Notes: generated from the sequence alone by a model not told the origin. 64,000 nucleotides of DNA from Hygrophila difformis (GCA_030278955.1 JAOANR010000004.1:19595096-19659095), one strand, 5' to 3'. Counted from the first letter of the stretch, positions 1-12,599 are shown. A program made the numbers and translations.

Positions 1-526
1 ATGGAATCCCTGTCTCTTAAATTATGCGGTTAAATTGTTATTAGATGAATACATTAAATCATGTCTTCTTACACATGTTTTCTTTAAATCTAATTAATGG
101 CTTCCCTATAGTCATGTATGTGATAACTTACTCAGCAAATTTTTGCTGACCAAACCATGTTTTTCCCTTTTTCTTTCAGAGCCGAAGAATATGCATCACC
201 ATATGCATACATGGAGATTTTGGGAAATACATTATTTTTAAATGTTGCGTTAGACTAGAAATTGCATGAACGGGCCTGTCTAACCCGTATTTTGGCCGTG
301 TTGGCCCAATTTTAAATTACGCTGCATTATACATATGTAATTATTACTTTCCGCTGCAACTTTGACATATTATTTTTAAACTATATATGAATGGGATGTT
401 TGAATGTTTTAAATTCTGAAAAACCATAGCCTTGCATCTCTTTAGAAAGCTCGGAGAAACCGTGTCTTGCTAGGGAGGTGTGGCGGTGACATCCCGACCT
501 GAGTGACCAAAAACCGGGGTGTTACA
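1..526 (+). repeat. Element E 5' LTR, 3' portion only (gypsy)
   Basis: The window opens inside an LTR. The sequence matches 27376-27905, the end of E's own 3' LTR, with small differences, and ends GGTGTTACA directly before a primer binding site. This portion holds the leader hairpin (132-149) and a polypyrimidine-CAG site (AG at 178-179). The LTR start, promoter and left target-site copy lie before base 1, so E's TSD cannot be checked here. Confidence 0.9.
132..179 (+). promoter_or_regulatory. Leader hairpin plus splice-acceptor-like site (E 5' LTR)
   Basis: Inverted repeat TCAGCAA / TTGCTGA at 132-149, preceded by CTTAC, followed 30 nt later by a pyrimidine-rich tract ending CAG (AG at 178-179). 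The same module, with compensated stem changes, is in every gypsy LTR of the window. Function as a 3' splice site is inferred. Confidence 0.55.
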
Positions 527-529
527 AAG

Positions 530-541
530 TGGTATCAGAGC
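530..541 (+). promoter_or_regulatory. Primer binding site of element E (initiator Met-tRNA)
   Basis: TGGTATCAGAGC begins 3 nt after the LTR end. This is the usual plant retrotransposon match to the 3' end of initiator methionine tRNA, and it fixes the LTR boundary and the element's orientation. Confidence 0.9.
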
Positions 542-1310
542 CCAAATTATTTTTAAACTATTAGATTATTATTTTTAAACTATTATTTTTCAAACCATGA
601 TTATTTTTACATTATTATTGTCATCATTATAGAAGCCCAAATTATTATTAAAGTTTCCTAGCCCAAATTATTTTTTTGAGCCCAAATGATAATTTTTGAC
701 CAATATAGAGGTGCAAGAATTTTAACTATTATTTTAAATTTTTAAAGCATTACTTCCATGGAATAAATTTTTATTTTAAACCCCATGGAAATTAGAAAAA
801 TATAATATATAGTGCATGAATTATTTTGGGGGGGAATCATCATCTGCATGTGCATACCACATTTTTTTTTCTATACCTTAGAGAACCTAGAAGCGATATG
901 TTCTAACTTAGACCTTTTGCTTGCACTAGATGACTTAGACGCTTGACATCAAATTAGGGACGCTAACTAGAGACTGATCTTGCCTTAGTTCTAGATCGCG
1001 TTCATCTAAGCGCACACCTAAGCATAACAAATCTCGGCCTTAGCCAGTCCTATCCTTGTACGAATTAGAAAATTTTCTTATGTGGAACAATAAAAATCAA
1101 GTTTTTATTAAAACATTCCAAAAATCTTGCTTGGATTTCCAAACAACAAATTCGAAAATTCGAAATTCAAAATTTGAAACTCACGAAGCTCTAAATGTGG
1201 CCTTATGGGCGCGCGTTTAACACTTGATCTCATATACGATTTAGCAAATTTCTTGTTCAAGCGATCTATCTAAACTCTGATAAACTAATCTATATATGTT
1301 ATAACACAAA
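542..1310 (+). other. Untranslated leader of element E
   Basis: AT-rich leader between primer site and gag with no sizeable ORF. Around 925 it keeps the flanking sequence that in A and C leads into the coiled-coil ORF (CTAGATGAC), but here the ATG is followed by a stop after one codon and the rest of that ORF is absent. Confidence 0.7.
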
Positions 1311-1433
1311 ATGGCACCTAGGAGAAACCCAAGGAAGGTAAGTCCAAACGGCACTGACGCTAACCACCCCAACGTGACCAATAACAATGAGACCCCTCAA
1401 AACCTAGGAGAACGAGTACCTCCTGCACCCAAC
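1311..1433 (+). pseudogene. gag: Element E gag, N-terminal fragment
   Basis: Start of a gypsy gag protein (MAPRRNPRKVSPNG...), aligned with element G gag at 61193. The start ATG lies in the AACA..ATGGC context shared by the gags here. After 41 codons the frame is cut by insertion of element D at 1434. The 5 bases CCAAC before the break (1429-1433) recur after D (12595-12599), where gag resumes. Gag would form the virus-like particle in the cytoplasm; this copy is broken. Confidence 0.85.
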
Positions 1434-4400
1434 TGTAACACCCCGGATTTGATAACCCAGGCCGGGATGCCACCGCCACACCTCCCAAGCAAGACACGAG
1501 TTCATTCGAGCTCGCTTGAGAGATGCAAGGCTAAAGGTATTTCAAAATAAATTAAAAGCAAGCCCAAAAAGATTTATTTTAAAGTTATATAGTATAATCC
1601 ACACAAAATAGAATAAGTCGCAGCGGAAAATTTAAATATGGGCCGACATGGCCAAAACGCAGTGGGTAATTTAAGCCTAACAAGATATAGCATTCACAAT
1701 TATTAATTTAATTCCCGAGCCCCCAATATGCGTGCATGCTCATGCCATTTCTTCATACTCTGTAAAAGAAAAATGAAACAACGATTTTATCAGTATATAA
1801 AATACTGAGTAAGTTAATTCTTAACATAACAATAATGGGTTTTAAAATGTACTTAATAAAAATTCTCCTTTTTACTCATGCACATTTTATAATATAAAAA
1901 TGTATTTGTCAACATTAATAATAAGAATTTAACTGCATGATTCTAAACGTAAAGAGACGTACACAATTTCTAAGTATATAAATTTTTAGAAATTTAATAA
2001 AAGGAATTTACTATAAGTCAAAGGGTTTCATAATTCATGGGATAGATTATATGTTCTCGCATAGCTAATATTTCATTCTTCTACTTTTGTTTCCACTTGG
2101 GCACATATGTCCACAAGTCTTACAAATCACCATTCGCTAGGGCTCTTATGTCCACAAGCCTCATGGTCGATATTTCACTATGGCTCTTATGTCCTCTAGT
2201 CGAACGCTTGGGCTCTTATGTGCACAAGCCTCAAATCAATATTTCACTAGGGCTCTTATGTCCGCTTGTCGTTCGTTTGGGCTCTTATGTCCACAAGCCT
2301 TATAATTAGTGTTTCACTAGGGCTCTTATGTCCGCTAGTCGTACGCTTGGGCTCTTATGTCCACAAGCCACATAATCAAGATTTCATAGTTCCCAATTCG
2401 ATCATAAATCATAAAGTTTTCAAAATTGTTGAAAGTGTCGCAAGGACAGTTTTCCATGAATCTCAAGGTTTAGTAAGCGCACACGTTGCAGATTACGCCT
2501 TTTGGTTTCAAAAATTCATTCTTAAGGCGATTACTATGAAATTTACTCAGTGTACCAACGACACCCTAACGAACAACGTTTGTGTTTTAGGTTTCTCGAA
2601 AACGGGTAAGGAAACAAGTCAAATTTTACGAGGTTCTTAAAAAGTATAATCTGCCACTTTCCGGTAGCAGCGCACTGTCTTTAAAACATGTTTCCGACCT
2701 AGTAAACAAACTCCGAAAATTATGAAATTTTACAGGCATGTAAGCGACACAAAAGTGAACAAGTTCTATTATAGGTATATTGTCCGGAAACACTCTGGAT
2801 CAGATCAGATCCGCGCATCAATTTCGGATAAAAATCTGTCAAGTTTTCTTTTCAAAAACACAGTCTGTTCGGATCAATTTGAAGATTCAAACGTTAACGA
2901 AAGTTCACGAAATTTTACGGGCATAATATTGAGACAAATATCTAAAACTTTTATGTTCACATCAAAGATTGGTTTCGACCGAAGGTGAGAGAAAAATCCT
3001 CATGAAGTCCGCATATGAAAGCTGTCAGGATTTTCGAAAGTATTTAAAAACGCAGAATCTTCTCGGTGAGATTTCGAGTATCAAAACTTAACGAAAACGC
3101 GTGAATTTTTACGGACACAATATTTAGACAGTTAGCTACAACTTTTTTTTTTAAATAAAAGTTTAGTTTTGATGGGATCCATTAGAAAAACGTCAAGGGA
3201 GTCGAACACGCAAAACTGTCACAGGTTGGGTTTTAAACGAAAACGCAGAATATACCAAATACGATTTGACGGACCATAATTCGATGAAAATTTCTGAAAA
3301 TTTAACACAGTATACTTTAAGTCCTTAGGAACAATTTTGTAGTTTTAAGTTTCTCCGTTTGAAAGCTCAAAAAGGGTCTAAAAATTGGATTTCCGAAACT
3401 GCACATAGGGAGGGTGTTTGGGACAGATTTTTGTATGTTGATTAAAACTTGCATTCCATTCGATTTTAGGGCACCAAAACGGTTATGAGAAGAATCAACT
3501 TACAGTATCTAAGATCTAAAGTCTTAGATTTCGTCGGGATGGCCTCCGGAGTCCGTGAACACGTCCAATCTACTCGTTTCTTTCTCTTCGGTCCCGATTT
3601 GTGAATACAAGAGCGAAAAACTAAAAGTTAGGACTCTAAATTCGATTAGGAACCATGATTTAAGATTGAAATCTATCCTTACCACCACACGAAGTCTGAA
3701 AATTGCTTGGCCTCGTCCAAATCGTCGCCTCCTTCGTCGTGTGGTCTTCGAATGTCCATGAACCAGGGTTTGAGAGTGGTGTGAGTATTGAGAGGGAGGG
3801 TGGATGGTTTTTGGGGCTGTAAAGGGTGTAAGAATCTGAATTTAGGGTGTTACAATCCTCTAAATTTCGTCCATATCCCCCTTCCCCCATAATAGATCAA
3901 GTTTCCATAGTAGATGGTCGAAAATATGGCAAGAAAATCGCATAAACGCGTCAAGTTGCAGCTGCTGTCTTGGTGGCGCGGGGTTGGCGCGGGGTTAGGC
4001 CAAACCCCGCGCGGAGAGCGCGCGGCCGGGTCTGGGCCGTGCGTCCGGACTGGGCCGTGCGATCCCGTCGGGCCTTTTCTCCTCTCTTTCGGGTTTCTAT
4101 CCTCCTACATTTTCGGGCTCGATTTTTCGGGTCATTCTCGGATTATAAATTCTTATCTTAAATTTATCTCATTTCAAATTAATCCCGTATTCGAAATCTT
4201 GAGTCCGTCGCGTTTGAATTCGTCGGCTTCTAATTCGTCGTCTTTTGATTCCCGTGCAATAACTTGTGTAATTAAATTAATTCCGACTTCACGGGTTCTT
4301 GGAATTAAAATTCTTTTCCTTCTTGAATTTAATTCCAATCATTTTGACTCAATTAATGGAATGTGTTTGGCTTCCTTTCCCTCTTTTATTCCATTTTGAA

Positions 4401-4544
4401 TTTTTGAATCTATCGGCGTTTCATTTCCGAGCAATAATTTATTGTGATAAATTATTTTCTTCTTCTCGGAGACATTTCGACCTTGATCGGATTAAGAAAT
4501 AAATTTTGTTCCTTTAAACGCCGATAAAAATCCCGGGTATTACA
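1434..4544 (-). repeat. Element D 3' LTR (left copy)
   Basis: Reads TGTAATACCCGGG...GGTGTTACA on the minus strand and pairs with 9482-12594. It contains a tandem hairpin array (about 2096-2369), the covarying leader hairpin (1790-1808) with CAG acceptor (CT at 1760-1761 on plus), and GC-rich U3 sequence near 3970-4080. I see no clear TATA box. Compared with the right copy it has a few small indels, for example extra bases near 3714 and 3975. Confidence 0.9.
2096..2369 (-). repeat. Tandem hairpin array in D 3' LTR
   Basis: About nine short units alternate in two types, in pairs of roughly 65 bp. In the sense (minus) strand each has a loop close to GGACATAAGAGCC. The flanking arms are either GCTTG / CAAGC or CTAG / CTAG, so the arms change together. 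The right LTR has the same array at 10144-10417. Confidence 0.75.
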
Positions 4545-4848
4545 GTCTACCCCCCTTAAGCATCAACTTCGTCCTCGAAGTTGTGTTTCGGCTTTTCTCG
4601 CGCTAATAGTTAGGGTCTTTTTATTTATTTTATTATTTTGTGATATTGTGTTATTGAATTATTGTTCGATTGTTGATTGTTTGTTGTTTGATTATTGTTT
4701 GACTGAACCCAGAATTGAAATTTCCAAGTTGCCTACGTACCCTGTGAAGGGATCAAAGTCATTAGGTAGTTCAAAACAATTCGAATTTGTTTTATTTTAT
4801 TGATTTGGAATACATAACATTCGGGTAGTTACATCCTCCCCCCCTTAA
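4545..4848 (-). promoter_or_regulatory. Element D double polypurine tract region
   Basis: On the minus strand, PPT1 (TTAAGGGGGGGAGGA, plus 4834-4848) is followed by an LTR-start-like TGTAACTACCCG. About 290 bp later PPT2 (CTTAAGGGGGGTAGAC, plus 4545-4560) is followed by the real LTR start TGTAATACCCGGG. A perfect 8-bp-stem hairpin, CAACTTCG-AGGA-CGAAGTTG, lies at 4564-4583 beside PPT2. PPTs prime plus-strand DNA synthesis and so set the 5' edge of the LTR. Confidence 0.7.
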
Positions 4849-4935
4849 GGTTACAGTTATGTCCCCATAACTGCCTACGCATTATTCTCAAGGATGTTCG
4901 AATTTTGACATTGTTCCTTTTTCAGCCTCTCCCTG

Positions 4936-5051
4936 CTAGCGGTTCACCAGATCTATTCTCCTTTCGATCGCCTCCTCCGGCGTTCTACATCCCCTAGCCA
5001 AGTGACCAAACTTGCCGCACTTATAGCAGGCTCCAGGTTTCGGGCACTGGC
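4936..5051 (-). pseudogene. gag: Element D gag, C-terminal fragment with second zinc knuckle
   Basis: Continues D's gag on the far side of solo LTR F. After removing F and one TSD copy, the frame runs from the first knuckle (CPRCNRPHLV...) into a second CX2CX4HX4C knuckle (CYKCGKFGHLARGC) and RTPEEAIE. A stop at 4936-4938 ends it about 16 codons earlier than in E and G. Beyond it lies the shared gag-only junction, where gag's end abuts the last codons of pol (GTTATGGGGACATAA, plus about 4864). Confidence 0.8.
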
Positions 5052-5056
5052 GCACC

Positions 5057-7879
5057 TGTAACACCCCGGTTTTTGGTAACCCAGGTCGGGATGTCACCGC
5101 CACATCTCCCTAGTAAGACACGGTTTCTCCGAGCTTACTAAAGAGATGCAAGGCTAGGTATTGCAGTGTTTAAAACATTTAAAGCATTCAAAATAGCCCA
5201 TACAATATAATTCAAAATTAATAATAGCATAGCGCAGCGGAAATATTTAGTTTAGTACAGTATCGCAGCGGAAAATATAAAAAGGGCCGACATGGCCAAA
5301 ACACGGGTTAAACAGGCCCGTTCATAATGTAGTCTACATACGAAATTTAAAAGCAAAATAAAAGTTCCCAAAATCCCATGCATGATTCGTGCTCACACAT
5401 GCTCATTCCACATATTCTGTAAAGAAAGGAATAAAAATGGTTTTGATCAGCAAAATTGCTGAGTAAGTTAACACATGCATGATCGTAGGGTTTAAAAGCC
5501 ATAACTTTAATAATTTAACAAAAGCATGATAATAACATAATATTTGATTTCATATAATCCATAACATATAGCACAATCTATCTCAGGCTCTATTTAATAA
5601 CACATATCCCATGGTTCAAGATAATAGCCATAATTTAAATAAAGCATTTAAATAATTTAATTTGACAACAATATCATTTAATCTAGTTTAATTTAATTTA
5701 GAATCCCCATTACATTCCCGATTTGGTATTTCAAAGTTTCACGATAAAAATCGCGATGTCAACAAGTTTAGCCGGTAGCCCGGCGGCCGCAGCCGTATCA
5801 GCCATACCCAGTACCACTCCGGAGCCTCGGGAAACCCATACGGATATTCACGAGAGTGTAGGCTCTAAGTTTCGCCGTTTTGGCAATATCACATTTCAAG
5901 TATAGCGCGCGGGGTCACCATCGTCCATTACGGCACGAAGTGAATCGTTAGGGGGCACCCTGCAGAGCACTCACCCCTAATTTTAATTTATCAAGTTTGT
6001 AAGGGGATTTAGTTCTTAAAATCTGCCTTCCATTGTATTAATTTAGAAACAATATCTCAATTCGTTTCAACCCTAAAGGTTAATTCCATGTTTCAACAAG
6101 ATTTCAAAATTTCGTTTCGGTAAATCACAGTTTACTCCAAAATTCGTCTAAAATCAGATTTAATTCCAAAAATTCCAAAATTTCATATCTGACTCGGAAA
6201 CATCAAGATCTACAACTTTTGTGTTTTAACTTTTTCAATCCGAGATACCTAAGTAGGTCAAAATCGCCAATTTTCGCATAACAAGAAATCTGTCCGAGTT
6301 TAATACATCACAGATCAAAGATTTCAATTTCTACCATATCAATTCAACTCCAAATTTAATGAAATTTGACAGGGATCATCTTAAGACATTTATCTACAAC
6401 TTTCATGTTCGGCCAAAGATCTAAAACAGCCTAGATCCTATGTCAAAAACGTGATCAAGATCATTCCTAAGTTCTGTCCAAGATTTCAAGATCTAGAATT
6501 AAACAGTTCGGTTTCAAAGGGTTTTCACATATCAAATCAGCTCCAAAAATTCTCAAATTTTTACAGTAGCTAGGTCTAAGTCTTAGGAACGTTTTTTGTG
6601 TTTTAAGTTTTTCCGTTTGAGTTCGTTTTAAGGGTCGGAAAAATTCACCAAATCTGTTGCGTCGGTAGAAGACAAAAGTGGACAGATTTATGGTTCTTGT
6701 TGAATCTTTTAGGTTTCGAATGTTTTAAAATCTCCCAAAACCATGTAAGGTTAACTTACAGTGTCTATGAATGTCGGGAATGTCCAATTCGGAGGCGTGG
6801 CTTCCAGATCACCGTTTCTCCTCTCCGTTCGTCGGGTTCTACGATATAGATTCGATACGGGGGTGTAGAAGGAAAAAGGAGATGATTAGGATTCGTTTTC
6901 GAATCGTTTATTGAATAGAGATTGGACCGAGACTTACCACGACTATGGAGATCTGTAGAGAAACTCGTCCAACAGCGTTCGTCTTGGTTTCGTGCCTCCG
7001 ACGACTCCGGATTTAGGGTTTCGAACGTATAGAATGTTTTAGGGTTTTGTAAACTTGTTCGGGGCTCCCAAGGGGCTTATTTATAGAATTTTTAATTCCT
7101 AGGGCGTCCACAACCGACCTAGAAGTCTGGAGTCGAGAGATGTTCAACCGAAAGTCGAAAAATCCGCGTTCGGGCGAGAGATTCACGCAACAAACGAATC
7201 TGTGTGGTGGCGCGGTCGTGGCGCGCTGAAGCCCTTCCACCGCGCGGCCACCGCGCCGACTTCGCCTGGACTTCGGTCTGGGCGGGTCGTGCGATCCGTC
7301 GTGCTTTTCCGCCTCTCTTTCGGGTTTCTATCCCTCTATGCTCCCGAATTCCGATTCCCGGGGTATATTCGGGTTCTTACTTTCTCTCTAATTTATTCTC
7401 AGTCTAATTGGATGTTTTGGACTCGAATACTCGAGTTCATTAGTGTCGGGTTTTGGTGTACCATTTATCCATCCTTTTATTGAATTAAATTTCTTTAACT
7501 CCTTTTTAAGTAAAAATCTCATTTCTCATTTTCTTATCTTTATTTATTTCTTTTATTTGCTGGATTTATTTATTTATTTATAGTATTTATTTTATTTATT
7601 ATTTATTTATTTAATTATTGTTTTATTTTATGTTGGAAAATTCTCGGGTATTACAGTCTACCCTCCTTAAGAATCAACTTCGTCCTCGAAGTTGTGTTTC
7701 GGCTTTTCTCGTCTCGTGCGGCTTTTCTCGTCTCGTGCTAAGGTCTTGTGTTTGTTTTATTATGTTGTGACTGAACTTAGAATTAAAACTTCTAAGCTGC
7801 CTACGTACCCGGTAAAGGGATCAAGCCATAACGTAGTTCAAAAGTTTACAAAAATGCACGAAAAATTAGGGGTATGACA
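5057..7879 (-). mobile_element. Solo LTR F, long-form gypsy LTR inserted in D gag
   Basis: A 2823-bp solo LTR with perfect TSD GCACC (5052-5056 and 7880-7884). On the minus strand it reads TGTCATACCCC...GGTGTTACA. Bases 5057-7655 are nearly identical to element C's LTRs, and 7656-7879 match C's 224-bp internal stretch between its two polypurine tracts (17134-17357). F's LTR therefore starts 224 bp earlier than C's, although the sequences are near-identical. It contains a TATA box (TATTTATA on plus, 7078-7085), the leader hairpin (5447-5462) and an internal PPT2 with hairpin (7675-7694). Solo LTRs arise by recombination between the two LTRs of one copy. Confidence 0.9.
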
Positions 7880-7884
7880 GCACC

Positions 7885-8806
7885 AGATGTGGTCGATTGC
7901 ACCGCGGGCATTTTGGTATGAATGCACCACGATTATCATTCCCTCTAGACCCATCGAATCTAGCTTGGTCATTGCCCCTCCTAAAGTTATTATTCTTGTA
8001 CTTATTACGATTCTTCTTCTCAAATCCTTGTGAGTTTTTGCTCGATTCGTCATTGTCCTTTCGCTTTAATTGTTGGACACGAGCGACTGTTACTGCCCGG
8101 TCATATACCGCCTGCAAAGTCGTGCATTGTCCTCCCACCAATATCTCTCGGATATCAAGATTCAAGCCCATCTCGAACTTCTGCGCCTTGTCGAAGTCAG
8201 TTGGTACCATTGCAGGAGCAAATCTAATCAGCTCCTTAAACTTGGCATAGTACTCTTGTACCGTTTGCCCACCTTGTTTTAAATGGACGAATTCTTCATA
8301 CTTTGCGGCCTTAATGCTCATTGGGTAAAACCTTTCCCTCAAGACCTCCTTAAATACCTCCCATAGGAAGGCTTTAGTTAAATTTCCTTGGAGGTTATGC
8401 CACCATTCGTCTGCCTCTCCGCCAAGATAGTAGGTCGCCACTTGGACCTTCTCGTCGTCGGGACATTTGACAGCGCTAAGGAGCTTACAAATGTGCGGAT
8501 CCAATCTTCCAGTTTGGCCGGATCTTCTTGGCCATCATAGTGGGTTGGCTGGTAAGGGTTCACTAACGCTAGGTAATTGAGTCGGGCTGCCGGCGGTGGT
8601 ACACCCACTGGTGTCCTTCGTACCTCAGCGTTTCCCAAAGCTATGAGGACTTCTTCCATAGTTCTTAGGCTTTCGTCCAAATTATTGGAAATAGGAGGCG
8701 CTTGCCTTCCTACATTATGAGCAATCTCGGTATTGTTGGGTGCGTTGGGGATGTCAACGTTGGCGTTGTTTGGGATTTCCTTCCTCGATTTTCCCTTAGG
8801 TGCCAT
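7885..8806 (-). pseudogene. gag: Element D gag, N-terminal and middle part
   Basis: Gypsy gag starting MAPKGKSRKEIPNN at 8806. The retrotransposon gag domain is clear (PYQPTHYDGQEDPAKLEDW, later YYLGGEADEWW and ERFYPMS), as is the first zinc knuckle (CPRCNRPH). One missing base near 8486 (WIRTF|DKLL) shifts the frame, and F interrupts the gene within the first knuckle. Apart from these two lesions and the late stop it reads through. The role would be capsid/nucleocapsid assembly around element RNA. No pol follows. Confidence 0.85.
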
Positions 8807-9481
8807 TTTCTGTTATCAACGCACGTGAAGATGAGTTTCTAATCTAAGGCAAGTTAGCGTTCAAGGAAACCTATAGGATAGGGTTGGCAAGAGGAGATAA
8901 TGTATGGGCACGCCAAGCTTAGGTGATCAAGTTCTAGGACTAATGCAAAATTAGTCTTAAGCAAACGCTCCTAAGTCAAGGTCATGTCGAATTCTAAGAT
9001 AAGAGTAATATTTAATACTGATAGTTCACATAAAAAAAAAATAGCGCAAATATTCGTGGATGTATGCAATGCAATGCAATGTTATCCCAACCCCGAAAAA
9101 TTATTTTATGCGTTCATCTAAACTTGTCCGAATAATTTATATATATTTTCCCATGGGTTTTTAAAATAAGACTTGAACCATGGAAATAATACTTTGAAAT
9201 TTTAAAATAATAATAATAGTAGTTAAAAATTTCTTTGGGCCCCTATATTGGGCTAAAAATAAAAATAATATTTTTAAAATATTTCCGGGCTCAGTAAATA
9301 AAATATTGGGCTCTAAAATAATACTTATAAGTAAAATAATTTCGGTCTAAAATTTTGGGCTCAAAAGAAAAGCCTTAAAAATATAATGGTTTAAAAAAAA
9401 TTAATACCAGTTTTTAAAATAATAGTTTAAATAATAATAATAATACTAGCTTTAAAAATAGTCCGGGCTCTGATACCACTT
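8807..9481 (-). other. Leader of element D, including primer binding site
   Basis: AT-rich untranslated stretch between gag start and 5' LTR. The primer site, complement of initiator Met-tRNA, is at 9467-9478 (GCTCTGATACCA on plus). It carries no ORF upstream of gag, unlike A, B and C. Confidence 0.75.
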
Positions 9482-12400
9482 TGTAACACCCCGGATTTGA
9501 TAACCCAGGTCGGGATGCCACCGCCACACCTCCCAAGCAAGACACGAGTTCATTCGAGCTCACTTGAGAGATGCAAGGCTAAAGGTATTTCAAAATAAAT
9601 TAAAAGCAAGCCCAAAAAGATTTATTTTAAAGTTACATAGTATAATCCACACAAAATAGAATAAGTCGCAGCGGAAAATTTAAATATGGGCCGACATGGC
9701 CAAAACGCAGTGGGTAATTTAAGCCTAACAAGATATAGCATTCACAATTATTAATTTAATTCCCGAGCCCCCAATATGCGTGCATGCTCATGCCATTTCT
9801 TCATACTCTGTAAAAGAAAAATGAAACAACGGTTTTATCAGTATATAAAATACTGAGTAAGTTAATTCTTAACATAACAATAATGGGTTTTAAAATGTAC
9901 TTAATAAAAATTCTCCTTTTTACTCATGCACATTTTATAATATAAAAATGTATTTGTCAACATTAATAATAAGAATTTAAATGCATGATTCTAAACGTAA
10001 AGAGACGTACACAATTTCTAAGTATATAAATTTTTAGAAATTTAACAAAAGGAATTTACTATAAGTCAAAGGGTTTCATAATTCATGGAATAGATTCTAT
10101 ATTCTCGCATAGCTAATATTTCATTCTTCTACTTTTGTTTCCACTTGGGCACATATGTCCACAAGTCTTACAAATCACCATTCGCTAGGGCTCTTATGTC
10201 CACAAGCCTCATGGTCGATATTTCACTAGGGCTCTTATGTCCTCTAGTCGAACGCTTGGGCTCTTATGTCCACAAGCCTCAAATCAATATTTCACTAGGG
10301 CTCTTATGTCCGCTAGTCGTTCGCTTGGGCTCTTATGTCCACAAGCCTCATAATTAGTGTTTCACTAGGGCTCTTATGTCCGCTAGTCGTACGCTTGGGC
10401 TCTTATGTCCACAAGCCACATAATCAAGATTTCATAGTTCCCAATTCGATCATAAATCATAAAGTTTTCAAAATTGTTGAAAGTGTCACAAGGACAGTTT
10501 TCCATGAATCTCAAGGTTTAGTAAGCGCACACGTCGCAGATTACGCCTTTTGGTTTCAAAAATTCATTCTTAAGGCGATTACTATGAAATTTACTCAGTG
10601 TACCAACGACACCCTAACGAACAACTTTTGTGTTTTAGATTTCTCGAAAACGGGTAAGGAAACAAGTCAAATTTTACGAGGTTCTTAAAAAGTATAATCT
10701 GCCACTTTCCGGTAGCAGCGCACTGTCTTTAAAACATGTTTCCGACCTAGTAAACGAACTCCGAAAATTATGAAATTTTACAGGCATGTAAGCGACACAA
10801 AAATGAACAAGTTCTATTAGAGGTATATTGTCCGGAAACACTCTGGATCAGATCAGATCCGCGCATCAAGTTCGGATAAAAATCTGTCAAGTTTTCTTTT
10901 CAAAAACACAGTATGTTCGGATCAATTTGAAGATTCAAACGTTAACGAAAGTTCACGAAATTTTACGGGCATAATCTTGAGACAAATATCTACAACTTTT
11001 ATGTTCACATCAAAGATTGGTTTCGACCGAAGGTGAGAGAAAAATCCTCATGAAGTCCGCATATGAAAGCTGTCAGGATTTTCGAAAGTATTTAAAAACG
11101 CAGAATTTTCTCGGTGAGATTTCGAGTATCAAAACTTAACGAAAATGCGTGAATTTTTACGGACACAATATTTAGACAGTTAGCTACAACTTTTGTTTTT
11201 ACATAAAAGTTTAGTTTTGATGGGATCCATTAGAAAAACGTCAAGGGAGTCGAATACGCAAAACTGTCACAGGTTGGGTTTTAAACGAAAACGCAGAATA
11301 TACCAGATTCGATTTGACGGACCAAACTTTGACGAAAATTTCTGAAAATTTAACACAGTATACTTTAAGTCCTTAGGAACAATTTTGTAGTTTTAAGTTT
11401 CTCCCTTTGAAAGCTCGAAAAGGGTCTAAAAATTGGATTTCCGAAACTGCACATAGGGAGGGTGTTTGGGACAGATTTTTGTATGTGGATTAAAACTTGC
11501 ATTCCATTCGATTTTAGGGCACCAAAACGGTTATGAGAAGAATCAACTTACAGTATCTAAGATCTAAAGTCTTAGATTTCGTCGGGATGGCCTCCGGAGT
11601 CCGTGAACACGTCCAATCTACTCGTTTCTTTCTCTTCGGTCCCGATTTGTGAATACAAGAGCGAAAAACTAAAAGTTAGGACTCTAAATTTGATTAGGAA
11701 CCATGATTTAAGATTGAAATCTATCCTTACCACCACACGAAGTCTGAAAATTGCTTGGCCAAATCGTCGCCTCCTTCGTCGAGTGGTCTTCGAATGTCCA
11801 TGAACTAGGGTTTGAGAGTGGTGTGAGTATTGAGAGGGAGGGTGGATGGTTTTTGGGGCTGTAAAGGGTGTAAGAATCTGAATTTAGGGTGTTACAATCC
11901 TCTAAATTTCGTCCATATCCCCCTTCCCCCATAATAGATCAAGTTTCCATAGTAGAGGGTCGAAAATATGGCAAGAAAATAGCATAAACGCGTCAAGTTG
12001 CAGCTGCTGTCTTGGTGGCGCGGGGTTAGGCCAAACCCCGCGCGGAGAGCGCGCAGCCTGGTCTGGGCCGTGCGTCCGGACTGGGCCGTGCGATCCCGTC
12101 GGGCCTTTTTCCTCTCTTTCGGGTTTCTATCCTCCTACATTTTCAGGCTCGATTTTTCGGGTCATTCTCGGATTATAAATTCTTATCTTAAATTTATCTC
12201 GTTTCAAATTAATCCCGTATTCGAAGTCTTGAGTCCGTCGCGTTTGGATTCGTCGGCTTCTAATTCGTCTCGTCGGCTTCTAATTCGTCGTCTTTTGATT
12301 CCCGTGCAATAACTTGAGTAATTAAATTAATTCCGACTTCACGGGTTCTTGGAATTAAAATTCTTTTCCTTCTTGAATTTAATTCCAATCATTTTGACTC

Positions 12401-12594
12401 AATTCATGGAATGTGTTCGGGCTTCCTTTCCCTCTTTTATTCCATTTTGAATTATTGAATCTATCGGCGTTTCATTTCCGAGCAATAATTTATTGTGATA
12501 AATTATTTTTTCCTTTCGGAGACATTTCGACCTTGATCGGATTAAGAAATAAATTTTGTTCCTTTAAACGCCGATAAAAATTCCGGGTATTACA
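9482..12594 (-). repeat. Element D 5' LTR (right copy)
   Basis: Pairs with 1434-4544. The right edge, TATTACA on plus (12588-12594), is followed by TSD CCAAC, so the LTR begins at the PPT2-defined TGTAATACCC. It contains the hairpin array (10144-10417), leader hairpin (9838-9856) with CAG acceptor (9808-9810) and a GTAAG donor (plus CTTAC at 11726-11730). Confidence 0.9.
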
Positions 12595-12599
12595 CCAAC

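Larger units (their letters stand above)
1434..12594 (-). mobile_element. Element D: gag-only Ty3/gypsy retrotransposon inserted in E gag
   Basis: Complete minus-strand LTR element with LTRs of 3111 and 3113 bp, primer site at 9467-9478, a gag gene and two polypurine tracts, but no protease, RT, RNase H or integrase. Perfect 5-bp duplication CCAAC on both sides. Its gag is itself interrupted by solo LTR F (5057-7879). The design matches published gag-only terminal-repeat elements (TR-GAG), which depend on enzymes supplied by autonomous relatives. Its LTR is about 500 bp longer than those of A, C and G, and its 5' part differs from theirs. Confidence 0.9.

Noticed and set aside
530..541. tRNA gene at TGGTATCAGAGC sites
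   Set aside because: Only 12 bases match the tRNA 3' end and each site lies directly inside an LTR; these are primer binding sites.
5723..5905. Identical 60-codon plus-strand ORF at 5723, 15202 and 23838
   Set aside because: It is antisense to the gypsy LTRs of F and C and repeats only because the LTR repeats. It is not found in A's equivalent LTR region as a coding frame.
7202..7483. Short ORFs of 60-126 codons across LTR U3 regions (7202, 16681, 25319 and others)
   Set aside because: They follow GC-rich U3 sequence in LTR copies, are not in frame-conserved positions between subfamilies, and have no recognisable domain.
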